A stretch of 64,000 bases of DNA, from contig NZ_WBMS02000028.1 of assembly GCF_008923205.2 (NCBI RefSeq), positions 46,931 through 110,930 of the forward strand. The letters run 5' to 3'. The stretch is from Actinomadura physcomitrii (GTDB lineage Bacteria > Actinomycetota > Actinomycetes > Streptosporangiales > Streptosporangiaceae). How positions within the stretch are numbered: the stretch's first letter is position 1; each line of letters starts with the position of its first letter. The notes below the pieces were generated by a model. The model made no database searches, had not been told where the DNA came from, and saw nothing but the letters and a program-made list of their open reading frames with translations. The position numbers were made by a program, and so were the translations under genes. Positions 53,201 through 61,594 of the stretch are shown here, piece after piece.

Positions 53201-54579
53201 GCAGGCCGGGCTGGACGTCCATGAGGCCACAGCCCCTCCAACAGGTCCCTCCGGCTTCCTTAGGGACCGCTTTCCGAGAACGGTCGGCCGAGGACGCACT
53301 CGACATGTGGGCTGCGTTGCGGGAGATATCGGCGCAGTTGGTGGACGTGCTCGGAGAGGGTGTGGACCGAGTGCGGGCACGCCAGCTCATCGACGCCCAG
53401 GTACAGGCGTGGGCGCACGAACATGCGGGAGCGGGGCGGATCGCCTCTGCGCAGGAACAGCGTCAACTGGCACGGCTGGTGTTCGACCGGCGCTTCGGCC
53501 TCGGTCCGTTGCAGCCGTTCCTGGAACGCTCCGATGTGGAGAACATCGTCGTCAACGGCTGCCGGCAGACATGGGTCACCTACACCGACGGCATCAAGAG
53601 GCCTGGCCCGCCCGTCGCCGAGACCGATGACGACCTCATCGAATGGGTGCAGCTGCTCGCGCGGCGCGGGAACACCGGCCGAGAGTTCTCGCACGCCTCG
53701 CCGCTGCTGGACGTCGCGATCTCCGACGGCGTGCGGCTCGCGGTCGTCGGCTGGGTGTCGCGGCACCCGCACCTGGCGATCCGCGTGCACCGCCTGGTGG
53801 ACGTCACATTGCCCCAGCTCACCCGCCTCGGCACTCTGACCGAGCCGCTGGAGCAGTTCCTGCGAGCGGCCATCAAGGCACGCCGCAACATCATCGTGTG
53901 CGGCGAGGTCAACACCGGCAAGACCACGCTCGTCCGCGCCCTGGCCAACGAAGCCGCGCCCGACGAGCGGATCATCACGCTGGAAAGCGACTTCGAACTC
54001 TTCCTGGACGACCCGCGCCTGGCGCACCGCCACCACGACGTCGTCGCCTTGGAGGCCCGCCAAGCCAACGCCGAAGGGACGGGCGAGGTCCGACTTCAAG
54101 ATCTTGTGCCGGCGTGCCTGCGGCTCAACCCCGATCGGGTGATCGTGGGCGAGGCCCGGCACGGGGAGCTCGCGCCGATGCTGGAGGTGATGTACTCGGG
54201 CGCGCGCGGCTCGATGTGCACACTCCACGTCCACCGCCCCGAGCACGTCTTCAGCCGCGTCGTCCAGCTCGGACGCCGCGCCGACCTCGGCCTGGACGCC
54301 GACGACGTACACCTGATGTTCGGGCTCGCCGAACCGCTGATCGTCTACTTGCAGCGCGACCAGGCGAGCAACGAACGGTTCGTGTCCCAGGTGATGGAGA
54401 TCGGCCCGCCCGCGGATTCGACCGAGCCGACCCGCAACCTGGTGTTCGCGCCGGGTTCCGACGGGCGTGCCACGCCGGCGGGAGGCAGCATCAGTACCGC
54501 ATTGCTGGACGAGCTGGCGGGGCAGGGCTTCGATCCCGCATCGCTCAGGTCCACCACGACCACCGGGGGCTGGTTGTGA
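53197..54579 (+). CDS. tadA: CpaF/TadA secretion ATPase
   Basis: A 460-aa type II/IV secretion ATPase. The N-terminal domain has RFGLGPLQPFLERSDVENIVVNG, typical of CpaF. Walker A IIVCGEVNTGKTTLVRAL is near 232-248, ERIITLESDFELFLDD is an Asp-box-like strand, DRVIVGEARHGEL is Walker B, and CTLHVHRPEHVFSRVVQL is the His box. It powers Flp-type pilus assembly. GTG 53197 overlaps the CpaE-like stop. Confidence 0.93.
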   Translation: MSRPGWTSMRPQPLQQVPPASLGTAFRERSAEDALDMWAALREISAQLVDVLGEGVDRVRARQLIDAQVQAWAHEHAGAGRIASAQEQRQLARLVFDRRFGLGPLQPFLERSDVENIVVNGCRQTWVTYTDGIKRPGPPVAETDDDLIEWVQLLARRGNTGREFSHASPLLDVAISDGVRLAVVGWVSRHPHLAIRVHRLVDVTLPQLTRLGTLTEPLEQFLRAAIKARRNIIVCGEVNTGKTTLVRALANEAAPDERIITLESDFELFLDDPRLAHRHHDVVALEARQANAEGTGEVRLQDLVPACLRLNPDRVIVGEARHGELAPMLEVMYSGARGSMCTLHVHRPEHVFSRVVQLGRRADLGLDADDVHLMFGLAEPLIVYLQRDQASNERFVSQVMEIGPPADSTEPTRNLVFAPGSDGRATPAGGSISTALLDELAGQGFDPASLRSTTTTGGWL

Positions 54580-55460
54580 TGATCTTGCTTGCCGTCCTCG
54601 CCGGCCTGTGCGCCGCCGGGGCCGTCTTCGCGATAGCGGCGGGATTCCGGGGAGGCAGCACCCGAGAACAGCCGACCCGTCCCCCGTCGCGACTGCGAGC
54701 CCTTCGGAGCTCATCCGCGTGGCGAGGGCGCCGTAACCGCATGCTCGCCGCAGCCGCACTCGTTCTGGTGGTCTTGCTTGTGACGAGATGGCTTGTCGCG
54801 GCCGTTGCCTCTGGGGCCGGCGCGTACGCGGTGCCACCGATGCTGTCCGGACGTGAGTCGCAGCGTCGTATCGCGCGGTTGGAGGCGTTGGCGCAGTGGT
54901 CGCGGCGGCTGGCGGAGATGATGGGCGCCAGCCGCGGCTTGGAGCAGGCCCTTGCCGACAGTGCCCGGATCGCGCCGGAGGCGATCTGCGGGCCGGTGGG
55001 TGTGCTGGCCGAGCGGCTGAACAACCATGCCGATACCGAGCGCGCGCTTCGGTCGTTCGCTGACGAGCTGGACGATCCGATCGCTGATCTGATCGCGTGC
55101 GCGCTGGTGCTGGCCGCCCACCGTCGTGGACCGGGGACGCGGGAAGCGTTGAGCCTGCTGGCCGACGCCGTCGAGCACGAGGTGCTGGTGCGCCGGGACG
55201 TCGAGGCAGAACGCGCCGGACTGCGCACGACACTGATCGTGATCGTGGCGTCCGTCGTCGGCTTGAGCGCGTTGTTCGCGTCCTCCCGGACGTTCGCCGA
55301 TCCCTATGGCACCGCGTTGGGGCAGACGGTCCTGGCCGTCGTCGCGGCGATTTACGGGGCCGGCCTGTGGTGGATGCGGCGGCTGGCGGTCCTGTCGACC
55401 GGCGCGCGCTTCATGCACACCACCCAGCCGATGCCAACCTCGGCGGGAGCAGAGCTGTGA
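54576..55460 (+). CDS. tadB: TadB-like inner membrane platform protein
   Basis: A 294-aa protein with an N-terminal helix (MILLAVLAGLCAAGAVFAIAAG), a second (AAALVLVVLLVTRWLVAAVAS), the cytoplasmic T2SSF domain (RIARLEALAQWSRRLAEMMGASRGLEQALADSAR, PIADLIACALVLAAHRRGPG, LLADAVEHEVLVRRDVEAERAG) and C-terminal helices (TTLIVIVASVVGLSALFA, VLAVVAAIYGAGLWWM). It pairs with TadC as the assembly platform. GTG 54576 overlaps the TadA stop. Confidence 0.88.
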   Translation: MMILLAVLAGLCAAGAVFAIAAGFRGGSTREQPTRPPSRLRALRSSSAWRGRRNRMLAAAALVLVVLLVTRWLVAAVASGAGAYAVPPMLSGRESQRRIARLEALAQWSRRLAEMMGASRGLEQALADSARIAPEAICGPVGVLAERLNNHADTERALRSFADELDDPIADLIACALVLAAHRRGPGTREALSLLADAVEHEVLVRRDVEAERAGLRTTLIVIVASVVGLSALFASSRTFADPYGTALGQTVLAVVAAIYGAGLWWMRRLAVLSTGARFMHTTQPMPTSAGAEL

Positions 55461-56347
55461 CCGTCGCTGCTGCTTTGACCGGATGCTTGGGTGCCGTCGG
55501 CCTCATCGTGCTCGTACGCGAGTTGAGCTCTGCGCCTCCCCGCCTGGACGCCGCGCTGGCCCGTATCCAACCCACGCTGCTTCGCCCCCTTCCGGCTGAC
55601 TCCCCGGACACCGCCGACCGGGTCGGACGATGGCTGACCGAGCGCTTCACGCGTCCCGCCGGAGCGCTCGCGATTCCGCGCACCGATCTGGCGTTGCTCG
55701 GCCGTCCGGTCGAGCGCTTCATGCTCGACAAGCTGGCGCTACTCGTCACCGGGCTTGCCGTACCGCCCGTCTTCTGTGGCTTGGTCGCTGCGGCCGGAGG
55801 TTCGCTGCCGTGGACGTTCCCGCTGCTGACCGGGCTCATCCTGGCTGCGGTCCTGTGGTTTGCGCCGGACTGGAACGTGCGATCACTGGCTCGTCAGCGT
55901 CGCCGCGACTTCCGGTACGCCTTCACCTCGTACCTGCAGCTCGTCGTCCTGGAACGGGAGGCCGGCGCTGCGCTCAACGCCGCGCTGGAGAATCCAGCGA
56001 AGATCACCGATGGATGGCCGTTCCAGCGTGTGCATGAGGCGCTGACGCGGGCCCGCCACGGCCAGGAACAACCCTGGCGTGCACTGGCCCGGCTCGGCGA
56101 AGAGATCGGCGTCCGCGACTTGATCGACCTGGCTCACACTGCCGAGATCGCCGGCAGTGAGGGCGCGAAGATGCATGACGTCCTGGTCGCCAAGATCACC
56201 TCAATGCGACACGAGGCGTCCGCCGCCGCACGCGCCGAGGCCAACTCCCGCACCACCGCCATGTGGGTACCGACCAGCCTGCTCATGCTCGGCTTCGTGA
56301 TCCTGGTCGGCTTCCCGTTCTTCTCCAAACTCCTGGCGTCCGGCTGA
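55457..56347 (+). CDS. tadC: TadC-like inner membrane platform protein
   Basis: A 296-aa protein with the same architecture as TadB but diverged: an N-terminal helix (ALTGCLGAVGLIVLV), two mid helices (LALLVTGLAVPPVFCGLVAAA, FPLLTGLILAAVLWFA), T2SSF block (RYAFTSYLQLVVLEREAGAALNAALE, LIDLAHTAEIAGSEGAKMHDVLVAK) and a C-terminal helix (SLLMLGFVILVGFPFF). GTG 55457 overlaps the TadB TGA. Confidence 0.88.
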   Translation: MTVAAALTGCLGAVGLIVLVRELSSAPPRLDAALARIQPTLLRPLPADSPDTADRVGRWLTERFTRPAGALAIPRTDLALLGRPVERFMLDKLALLVTGLAVPPVFCGLVAAAGGSLPWTFPLLTGLILAAVLWFAPDWNVRSLARQRRRDFRYAFTSYLQLVVLEREAGAALNAALENPAKITDGWPFQRVHEALTRARHGQEQPWRALARLGEEIGVRDLIDLAHTAEIAGSEGAKMHDVLVAKITSMRHEASAAARAEANSRTTAMWVPTSLLMLGFVILVGFPFFSKLLASG

Positions 56348-56377
56348 GCCGCCGGAGCCTTCACACATCGGGGGATC

Positions 56378-56602
56378 ATGAACACACTCAACGCTGTGGC
56401 CATCCGTGCCGCGCTCGCTGTCCACGACCGAGGCCTCCGCCTCGCTGCCGCCTTGCGCGACCGGGGAGACCGCGGCTCGGGGGTGGTGGAGACGATCATC
56501 ATCGTCGCGGGCTTCGCCGGGCTGGCCTTCGTCGTCTACATGGCCGTTTCCAGCAAGGTGCACGGCTGGATCAACAAGATCCCCGGCTCCACCGGCCCGT
56601 GA
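56378..56602 (+). CDS. Flp-like pilin subunit
   Basis: A 74-aa protein with a hydrophilic leader and GSGVVETIIIVAGFAGLAFVVYMAVSS: a small residue before a hydrophobic helix with E at position +5, the type IV pilin/Flp processing pattern (cleavage expected near the RGS-GVVE junction). It lies right after TadC with a G-rich site 7 nt before ATG 56378. Probably the major pilin of the locus. Very short mature chain. Confidence 0.8.
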   Translation: MNTLNAVAIRAALAVHDRGLRLAAALRDRGDRGSGVVETIIIVAGFAGLAFVVYMAVSSKVHGWINKIPGSTGP

Positions 56603-56994
56603 ACAGGCCCCGCCGAGTACGGCGGCGAAGGGACGCGGGATCGGCAACGGTCGCAACCGCCATCACCTTCCCGGCCGTCGGGCTGCTGTTCCTGGCGCTG
56701 GCGCAGGCGGTGATGGTGTCGGTCGCCCGCGACGTGGCGCAGTCGGCCGCCGAAGAGGGGCTCCGCGTCGCCCGCGCCCGCCAGGGCACCTTCACACAAG
56801 GACGCGCCGCCGCCGCGTCCTTCGCCCGCCACGAGCCCGTCCTGCAAACGCTCACCGCCACCGTGTCCGGCGCCAACACCATCGTCGTACGGGTCACCGG
56901 GCACGCCCCGTCGCTGCTGCCGGGCGTCGACATCACCGTGTCCAGGACCGTACGCGGTGCCCGTGAGCGGTTCACCACGCCGGGGCCAGCGTGA
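56599..56994 (+). CDS. TadE-like pseudopilin 1
   Basis: A 131-aa protein: basic leader (RPRRVRRRRDAGSATVAT), hydrophobic helix (AITFPAVGLLFLALAQAVMVSVA), then a soluble domain of ~80 residues with QSAAEEGLRVARARQGT. TadE family. GTG 56599 overlaps the pilin TGA. It would be a minor subunit. Confidence 0.82.
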   Translation: MNRPRRVRRRRDAGSATVATAITFPAVGLLFLALAQAVMVSVARDVAQSAAEEGLRVARARQGTFTQGRAAAASFARHEPVLQTLTATVSGANTIVVRVTGHAPSLLPGVDITVSRTVRGARERFTTPGPA

Positions 56995-57425
56995 ACACGC
57001 GGAGGAACCGGGGGCGGGATGCGGGCAACGCCGTCGTGGAGACCGCGATTCTGGCGCCCGTGTTCATCACCTTCCTGGCCGGGCTGCTCGTGGTCATGCG
57101 GGTCGTGCACGGCAGCGCCGTGGTCGCGCAAGCCGCCGCCGACGCGGCACGACAAGCCTCCATCGCCCGGACGGCCCGAGAAGCGCAAGCCGCCGCGAGC
57201 ACCAGCGCGATGCGCACCCTGCACGACCGCGGACTGCACTGCGCACCGTCCGTCCGGCTCGACCTGTCCGGCTTCAACCGCCCCGTCGGCCAACCGGCCG
57301 TGGTCTCAGCACGGGTGACCTGCGCGATTCGGCTCAGCGACGTCGGACTACCCGGGATGCCCGGCGTCCGGACGGTCGTCAAGACCCACCGATCGCCGAT
57401 CGATCCTTACCGGGGCGGCGGGTGA
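56991..57425 (+). CDS. TadE-like pseudopilin 2
   Basis: A 144-aa protein: leader RRNRGRDAGNAVVETAILAPVFITFLAGLLVVMRVVHG, then QAAADAARQASIARTAREAQAAA and a cysteine-containing C-terminal domain (LHCAPSVRLDLSGF, VTCAIRLSDVGLPG). The N-A-V-V-E-T and adjacent helix are textbook TadE. GTG 56991 overlaps the preceding TGA. Confidence 0.85.
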   Translation: MNTRRNRGRDAGNAVVETAILAPVFITFLAGLLVVMRVVHGSAVVAQAAADAARQASIARTAREAQAAASTSAMRTLHDRGLHCAPSVRLDLSGFNRPVGQPAVVSARVTCAIRLSDVGLPGMPGVRTVVKTHRSPIDPYRGGG

Positions 57426-57883
57426 TCGGCATGGCGTGCACTCGACCGACCTCCTTGAATAGTCAGAGGCAGCGTGATCGCGGAAGCGTAAGCGTCTTCG
57501 CCGTCATCGTCACGCTGGTCGTCGTGGTGTTCTTCGGCGCCGTCGTCGACTTCGAGCAGGTCCTGGAAGCGCGGCAGGACGCCAATACCGGCGCCCAGGA
57601 AGCCGCCCGTGCCGGTGCCGGACGAGTCGACCGGAACCGCGCCTACACCCGCGGAAGGTTCGTCGTGGATCGCCAGTCCGGCGTCCGCGCCGCCCGCTCC
57701 TACCTGAGAGCCGCCGGGTACACGGGCACCGTGACCACGGCCGGGACCAGCGCCATCCGCGTCCACGTCTCCATCACTCGACCGGCCCGCTTTCTGTCGC
57801 TGATCGGGATCTCCGACCTGCACGCCGATGCCACGGCGACCGCGAACCTGACCACCGGAGTGGAAGGACCTCAGGAACCGTGA
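57422..57883 (+). CDS. TadG-like pseudopilin 3
   Basis: A 153-aa protein: RDRGSVSVFAVIVTLVVVVFFGAVVDFEQVLEARQDANTGAQEAARAGA, where G-S-V-S-V-F and the helix-plus-acidic segment match TadG/Flp-assembly pseudopilins. The soluble tail (RAARSYLRAAGYTGTVTTAG, IRVHVSITRPARFLSLIGI) is short and lacks the vWA part of long TadG. GTG 57422 overlaps the preceding TGA. Confidence 0.82.
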   Translation: MIGMACTRPTSLNSQRQRDRGSVSVFAVIVTLVVVVFFGAVVDFEQVLEARQDANTGAQEAARAGAGRVDRNRAYTRGRFVVDRQSGVRAARSYLRAAGYTGTVTTAGTSAIRVHVSITRPARFLSLIGISDLHADATATANLTTGVEGPQEP

Positions 57884-60669
57884 CCTACACCGGACGCAAC
57901 CGCCTTGCCGACTTCGCACGAGGACTCGGCGCCCTGGCGATCTTCAGCTTCCTCTTGGTCGGATTCCCCGTCGCGATGTACAAGATGTGCGGCTCTCCCA
58001 TCCCGGACAGAGTTCCGTCCTGGGACGAGATCAGCACAACGCTGATGCGCCCCGACTACGACAACCGACTGTTCCTCGTCACCATCACATTGATCGGCTG
58101 GGGTGCATGGGTCCTGCTCGTCCTCATCAGCCTTGCGGAGATGATCGGGTACTTGGCCGACCGCTCTACGACCATCCTGCGGGGTCCAGTACGGCCGCTG
58201 CAGCAACTGATCAGGGAGCTGGTCGCCACCGCGGCCCTGACCTTCTCCACCGTCGCGTCCATCGCCAGTTCGGCCTCCGCCGCAACGCAGGCGCACGCCG
58301 CAACGGGCATCGTCGCCGCTGCCGTTCCGGAGCCCGGCACCCCAGGTCACCAGACGTCTGGAGATAACGGACCGCAGCAACGCCCGACGGCTTCCAACTC
58401 GGCTCCACTGCTGATGGAGCAGACGTCCGGTTCTCCAGAGCATGAACACCCCTGGCGGACCCACACCATCGAGCGGGGTGACACTCTGTGGGACCTGGCC
58501 CGCCGCAGCTACGGCTCTGGCGTCCTCTACCCCAAGATCTTCGAGAGCAGCCGGAACATCGCCCAGCCCGATGGCGTGCCGCCCCTGACCGATCCCGACA
58601 TGCTCCATCCAGGCCAGCGCGTCCGACTGCCACGGCTCGGCGAACCAGATGTCCCGTCTTCACCATCGCGCCCGCCCCACCCGCAACCACCCGCGCATTC
58701 GGCGTCGCCCAAACAGGACAAGACGAGTGGCGACCGAACTCCAGCACCGCTCAGGTCACCTTCGGCTGAGGCCGCGCAAAGTCCGGTGACGGCGCCGCCC
58801 ACCGACCACTCCTCGAGCCCGGCACCTGGGACACCATATGACCAGGACGCCGGTCACTCACCATTGGTGATCTCGCTGCCGTCCGGTTCGCGCATCGGCC
58901 TTGGTCTCGCCGCTGCGGTCAGCCTGGCCGTCGCCTTCACCCGTCTGCACCGACGCCGCCGACACCCGCTCACTTTCGAGCCGGACTCTGTCGGCAGGGC
59001 CCCCGAGCCCCCACTGCCGGCTGCGGCTCTCAAGGCCCGCCAGGCGCATATGAACACCTACTCCGATCGGGACGAGCCCGCTCCCTCCGACCCCGACCTC
59101 GTACGCGAAGACCTCAAGGCCACGCAGCCCGGCCACCTCGTTATTGGGACCCGGGGCGACCACGCGGTCACCGTCCCCCTGGCCGGGCTCAGTCTCGGCC
59201 TGTCCGGGGACGGCGCCCATGCCGTCGCCCGCGCCATCACCACCGAACTCTTGGCCAAAGCGCGCCGGGATCGCGTCGAGATCGTCGTCCCTCATGCCGA
59301 CGCGCAGACGCTCTTCCCCGGCGACGACATCACCGCAGTCGCCGCGGCCCTGGAGGGTCTGATCATCGCCTCGTCAACGAGTGCGGCCACCGACCATCTG
59401 GAAGCCGAACTCGTTCGCCGCCACCGCGTCCTGGAGATGACCGAGCAGCCTGACGTGCCTGCCCTGCGCACCCACGACCCCGCAGAACCTCTCTCGACCA
59501 CACTGCTGGTAGCAACACCCTCCGCCGAGAACGCCGCCACCATACGCACCCTTGCAACGCGCGGCCACCGGTACTGCATCGGCGTCCTGGTGCTCGGTGA
59601 CTGGCCGGCTGGCACCAGCCTGAACCTCGCTGACGACGCGACTGTCACCAACGCTTACGGCGCCGACGCCGAACAGTTCAACAAGGCCCACCTGTTCCAC
59701 CTGACCGCCGACGACGCCGCCGGCATGCTGCAGACAATCCGAACCGCCACCGGCTTCGAACGCACCCAGACCCCGCCGCCCGTCGCCACCACTCAACCAT
59801 CCGACATCGAGACCCTGGCCGATCTTGACGAACCGAGCACCGCCAACCAGGTCCCACCGCCCCGGGCGGCCACCGAGGTGCGCGAGAAGCCTGCCCGCCT
59901 CCAAGTGCTCGGAGCGGTCCTCCTGCACACCGCCAACGGCCCCATCACCACCGGCGTCCGCGACTACTCCGAAAAGCTTCTCGCCTACCTCGCCCTCCAC
60001 CCCAAGGGCGTCATCCGCGATCAAGCCATCAGCGTCCTCTGGCCCGACCGCACCCCCGATTCGGGAGTCATCGCCTTCAACTCCGCCACAACCAACATCC
60101 GCAAGCTCCTGCGTGCAGGCACAGGGCTCACGAAACCCATGTACCTCAATTACATCGGCGGGCGCTATCACATCGACCCCAACCTTATCGAGATCGACCT
60201 CTGGCAACTGACCGCCACCCTCGATGAGGCCGAGCGGGCCACCAGTGACGCCGAACGCATCAAGGCGCTCGCCGCGGTCAGCGATCTCTACACCGGCGAG
60301 TTCGCCAGCGGCTTCGAATCCGAATGGGCCCAAACTCACCGCGAATACCTTCGCCGCACCGTCGTCAATGCCCTGGGCCGTTACGTCCAGCTCATCCATG
60401 GCGACGATCCCGACAGGGCGCTCGCCACGCTCGAACGAGCCATCACCCACGACCCCTACTCCGAACCCCTCTACCGGGAGATCATGCGGCTACAAGCCCG
60501 CCTCGGCCGCCTGGACGCCGTCCAACGCACCTACCAACTCCTCGCTAGCCGCCTCAGCGAAATCGACGCCGAACCCGGCAAGGACTCGCGCCAACTCCTC
60601 ACCGAACTCCGAAGCGTCAGCCTGTCCACTGGATGCCGACCGTCCAAGGGGCAGGGTGAGAGCCTATGA
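57880..60669 (+). CDS. membrane LysM-BTAD regulator-like protein
   Basis: A 929-aa multidomain protein. Three hydrophobic helices at ~18-38, ~65-90 and ~110-130; a LysM domain at ~196-250 (HTIERGDTLWDLARRSYGSG, LHPGQRVRLP); a Ser/Pro linker; another helix near 330-350 (IGLGLAAAVSLAVAF); an uncharacterised ~300-residue middle; and a C-terminal BTAD/SARP-type winged-helix plus TPR (ARLQVLGAVLL, SEKLLAYLALHPKGVIRDQAISVLWPD, SEPLYREIMRLQARLGRLD). It may sense cell-wall or pilus state through LysM and signal through BTAD. Last gene of the Tad operon; GTG 57880 overlaps the TadG stop. Confidence 0.87.
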   Translation: MTYTGRNRLADFARGLGALAIFSFLLVGFPVAMYKMCGSPIPDRVPSWDEISTTLMRPDYDNRLFLVTITLIGWGAWVLLVLISLAEMIGYLADRSTTILRGPVRPLQQLIRELVATAALTFSTVASIASSASAATQAHAATGIVAAAVPEPGTPGHQTSGDNGPQQRPTASNSAPLLMEQTSGSPEHEHPWRTHTIERGDTLWDLARRSYGSGVLYPKIFESSRNIAQPDGVPPLTDPDMLHPGQRVRLPRLGEPDVPSSPSRPPHPQPPAHSASPKQDKTSGDRTPAPLRSPSAEAAQSPVTAPPTDHSSSPAPGTPYDQDAGHSPLVISLPSGSRIGLGLAAAVSLAVAFTRLHRRRRHPLTFEPDSVGRAPEPPLPAAALKARQAHMNTYSDRDEPAPSDPDLVREDLKATQPGHLVIGTRGDHAVTVPLAGLSLGLSGDGAHAVARAITTELLAKARRDRVEIVVPHADAQTLFPGDDITAVAAALEGLIIASSTSAATDHLEAELVRRHRVLEMTEQPDVPALRTHDPAEPLSTTLLVATPSAENAATIRTLATRGHRYCIGVLVLGDWPAGTSLNLADDATVTNAYGADAEQFNKAHLFHLTADDAAGMLQTIRTATGFERTQTPPPVATTQPSDIETLADLDEPSTANQVPPPRAATEVREKPARLQVLGAVLLHTANGPITTGVRDYSEKLLAYLALHPKGVIRDQAISVLWPDRTPDSGVIAFNSATTNIRKLLRAGTGLTKPMYLNYIGGRYHIDPNLIEIDLWQLTATLDEAERATSDAERIKALAAVSDLYTGEFASGFESEWAQTHREYLRRTVVNALGRYVQLIHGDDPDRALATLERAITHDPYSEPLYREIMRLQARLGRLDAVQRTYQLLASRLSEIDAEPGKDSRQLLTELRSVSLSTGCRPSKGQGESL

Positions 60670-60723
60670 CGCCGACGCTCCAGCACATTGACCCACGCTG
60701 CCGCGGGGACCGAGGCTCCTCAT

Positions 60724-61545
60724 ATGACCGAACACGTCACCACCATCACCTTCCGAAGCCTGGACGGGCTACGCCTGGTCGGCACGCTGGTCAATCCTGA
60801 CAGCATCCAGGGAGCCTCGACGGTGCTTGTCCACGGCGGCGGCGTGACGCGCGAGGAGGGTGGGTTCTTCTCCCGGCTGGCCTCAGGCCTGGCAGCTGCA
60901 GGGCTGCCCTCGCTTCGATTCGACCTACGCGCCCATGGGCAAAGCGAGGGCGAGATGCGGGAGCTCACCCTGTCCGGTGTCGTGAACGACATCCGAGCAG
61001 CCGTTGAAGAAGCGCACAAGGTCAATGCCGGAAATCCCGTGAACCTGCTCGCCGCGAGTTTCAGCGGCGGCCTGGCCGCCTTCTTCGCAGCCCGCTACCC
61101 CGGCCTCGTCAACAGACTCGTGCTGATCAACCCGCTGCTGCACCACAAGCGCCGCCTCATCGACGAGAAGCCGTATTGGCGAGATGACCACCTCGACGAC
61201 GGCGCGGCGCAGGAACTGGCGACGCAAGGCGTCCTCGATCATTCGCCGACGTTCAAGCTGGGCCGGCCGCTCCTGAACGAACTCTTCTACCTGCGGCCCG
61301 ACGAGGTGCTCGGAGAGGTGACCGCGCCGACGTTGATCCTGCACGGAACCGCGGACACCTTCATCTCGGTCGACTCGTCACGAGACGCCGTCGGGCGCTT
61401 CGGCGGCGAAGCCCGGCTGATCGAGATCCACGGGGCCCAGCACGGGATAGCCGTCCACGACGACCCTCGGTACCTGGACCCTCAAACCCAGAAGTGGCAG
61501 GCCGACAGCATCATCGCGATCGCCGACTGGCTGCACGCCGGATAA
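60724..61545 (+). CDS. alpha/beta hydrolase
   Basis: A 273-aa serine hydrolase of the acyl-peptidase/feruloyl-esterase-like group: TVLVHGGGVTREEGGFF (oxyanion loop), LRFDLRAHGQSEG, nucleophile elbow AASFSGGLAAFF, APTLILHGTADTFI with the aspartate, and GAQHGI with the histidine. Triad complete. Substrate unknown. ATG 60724 with GAGG 10 nt upstream. Convergent with the XRE-TPR regulator. Confidence 0.87.
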   Translation: MTEHVTTITFRSLDGLRLVGTLVNPDSIQGASTVLVHGGGVTREEGGFFSRLASGLAAAGLPSLRFDLRAHGQSEGEMRELTLSGVVNDIRAAVEEAHKVNAGNPVNLLAASFSGGLAAFFAARYPGLVNRLVLINPLLHHKRRLIDEKPYWRDDHLDDGAAQELATQGVLDHSPTFKLGRPLLNELFYLRPDEVLGEVTAPTLILHGTADTFISVDSSRDAVGRFGGEARLIEIHGAQHGIAVHDDPRYLDPQTQKWQADSIIAIADWLHAG

Positions 61546-61594
61546 CCCAAAATCGGTCGTCGCCGACTATCTACATCGCATGGGGCTTACGGGG

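Noticed and set aside
51705-60669. Tad genes as part of the ICE transfer apparatus
   Set aside because: They are CpaF/TadB/TadC/TadE types, distinct from the VirB genes, and ~15 kb away with unrelated genes between; no evidence of shared function.
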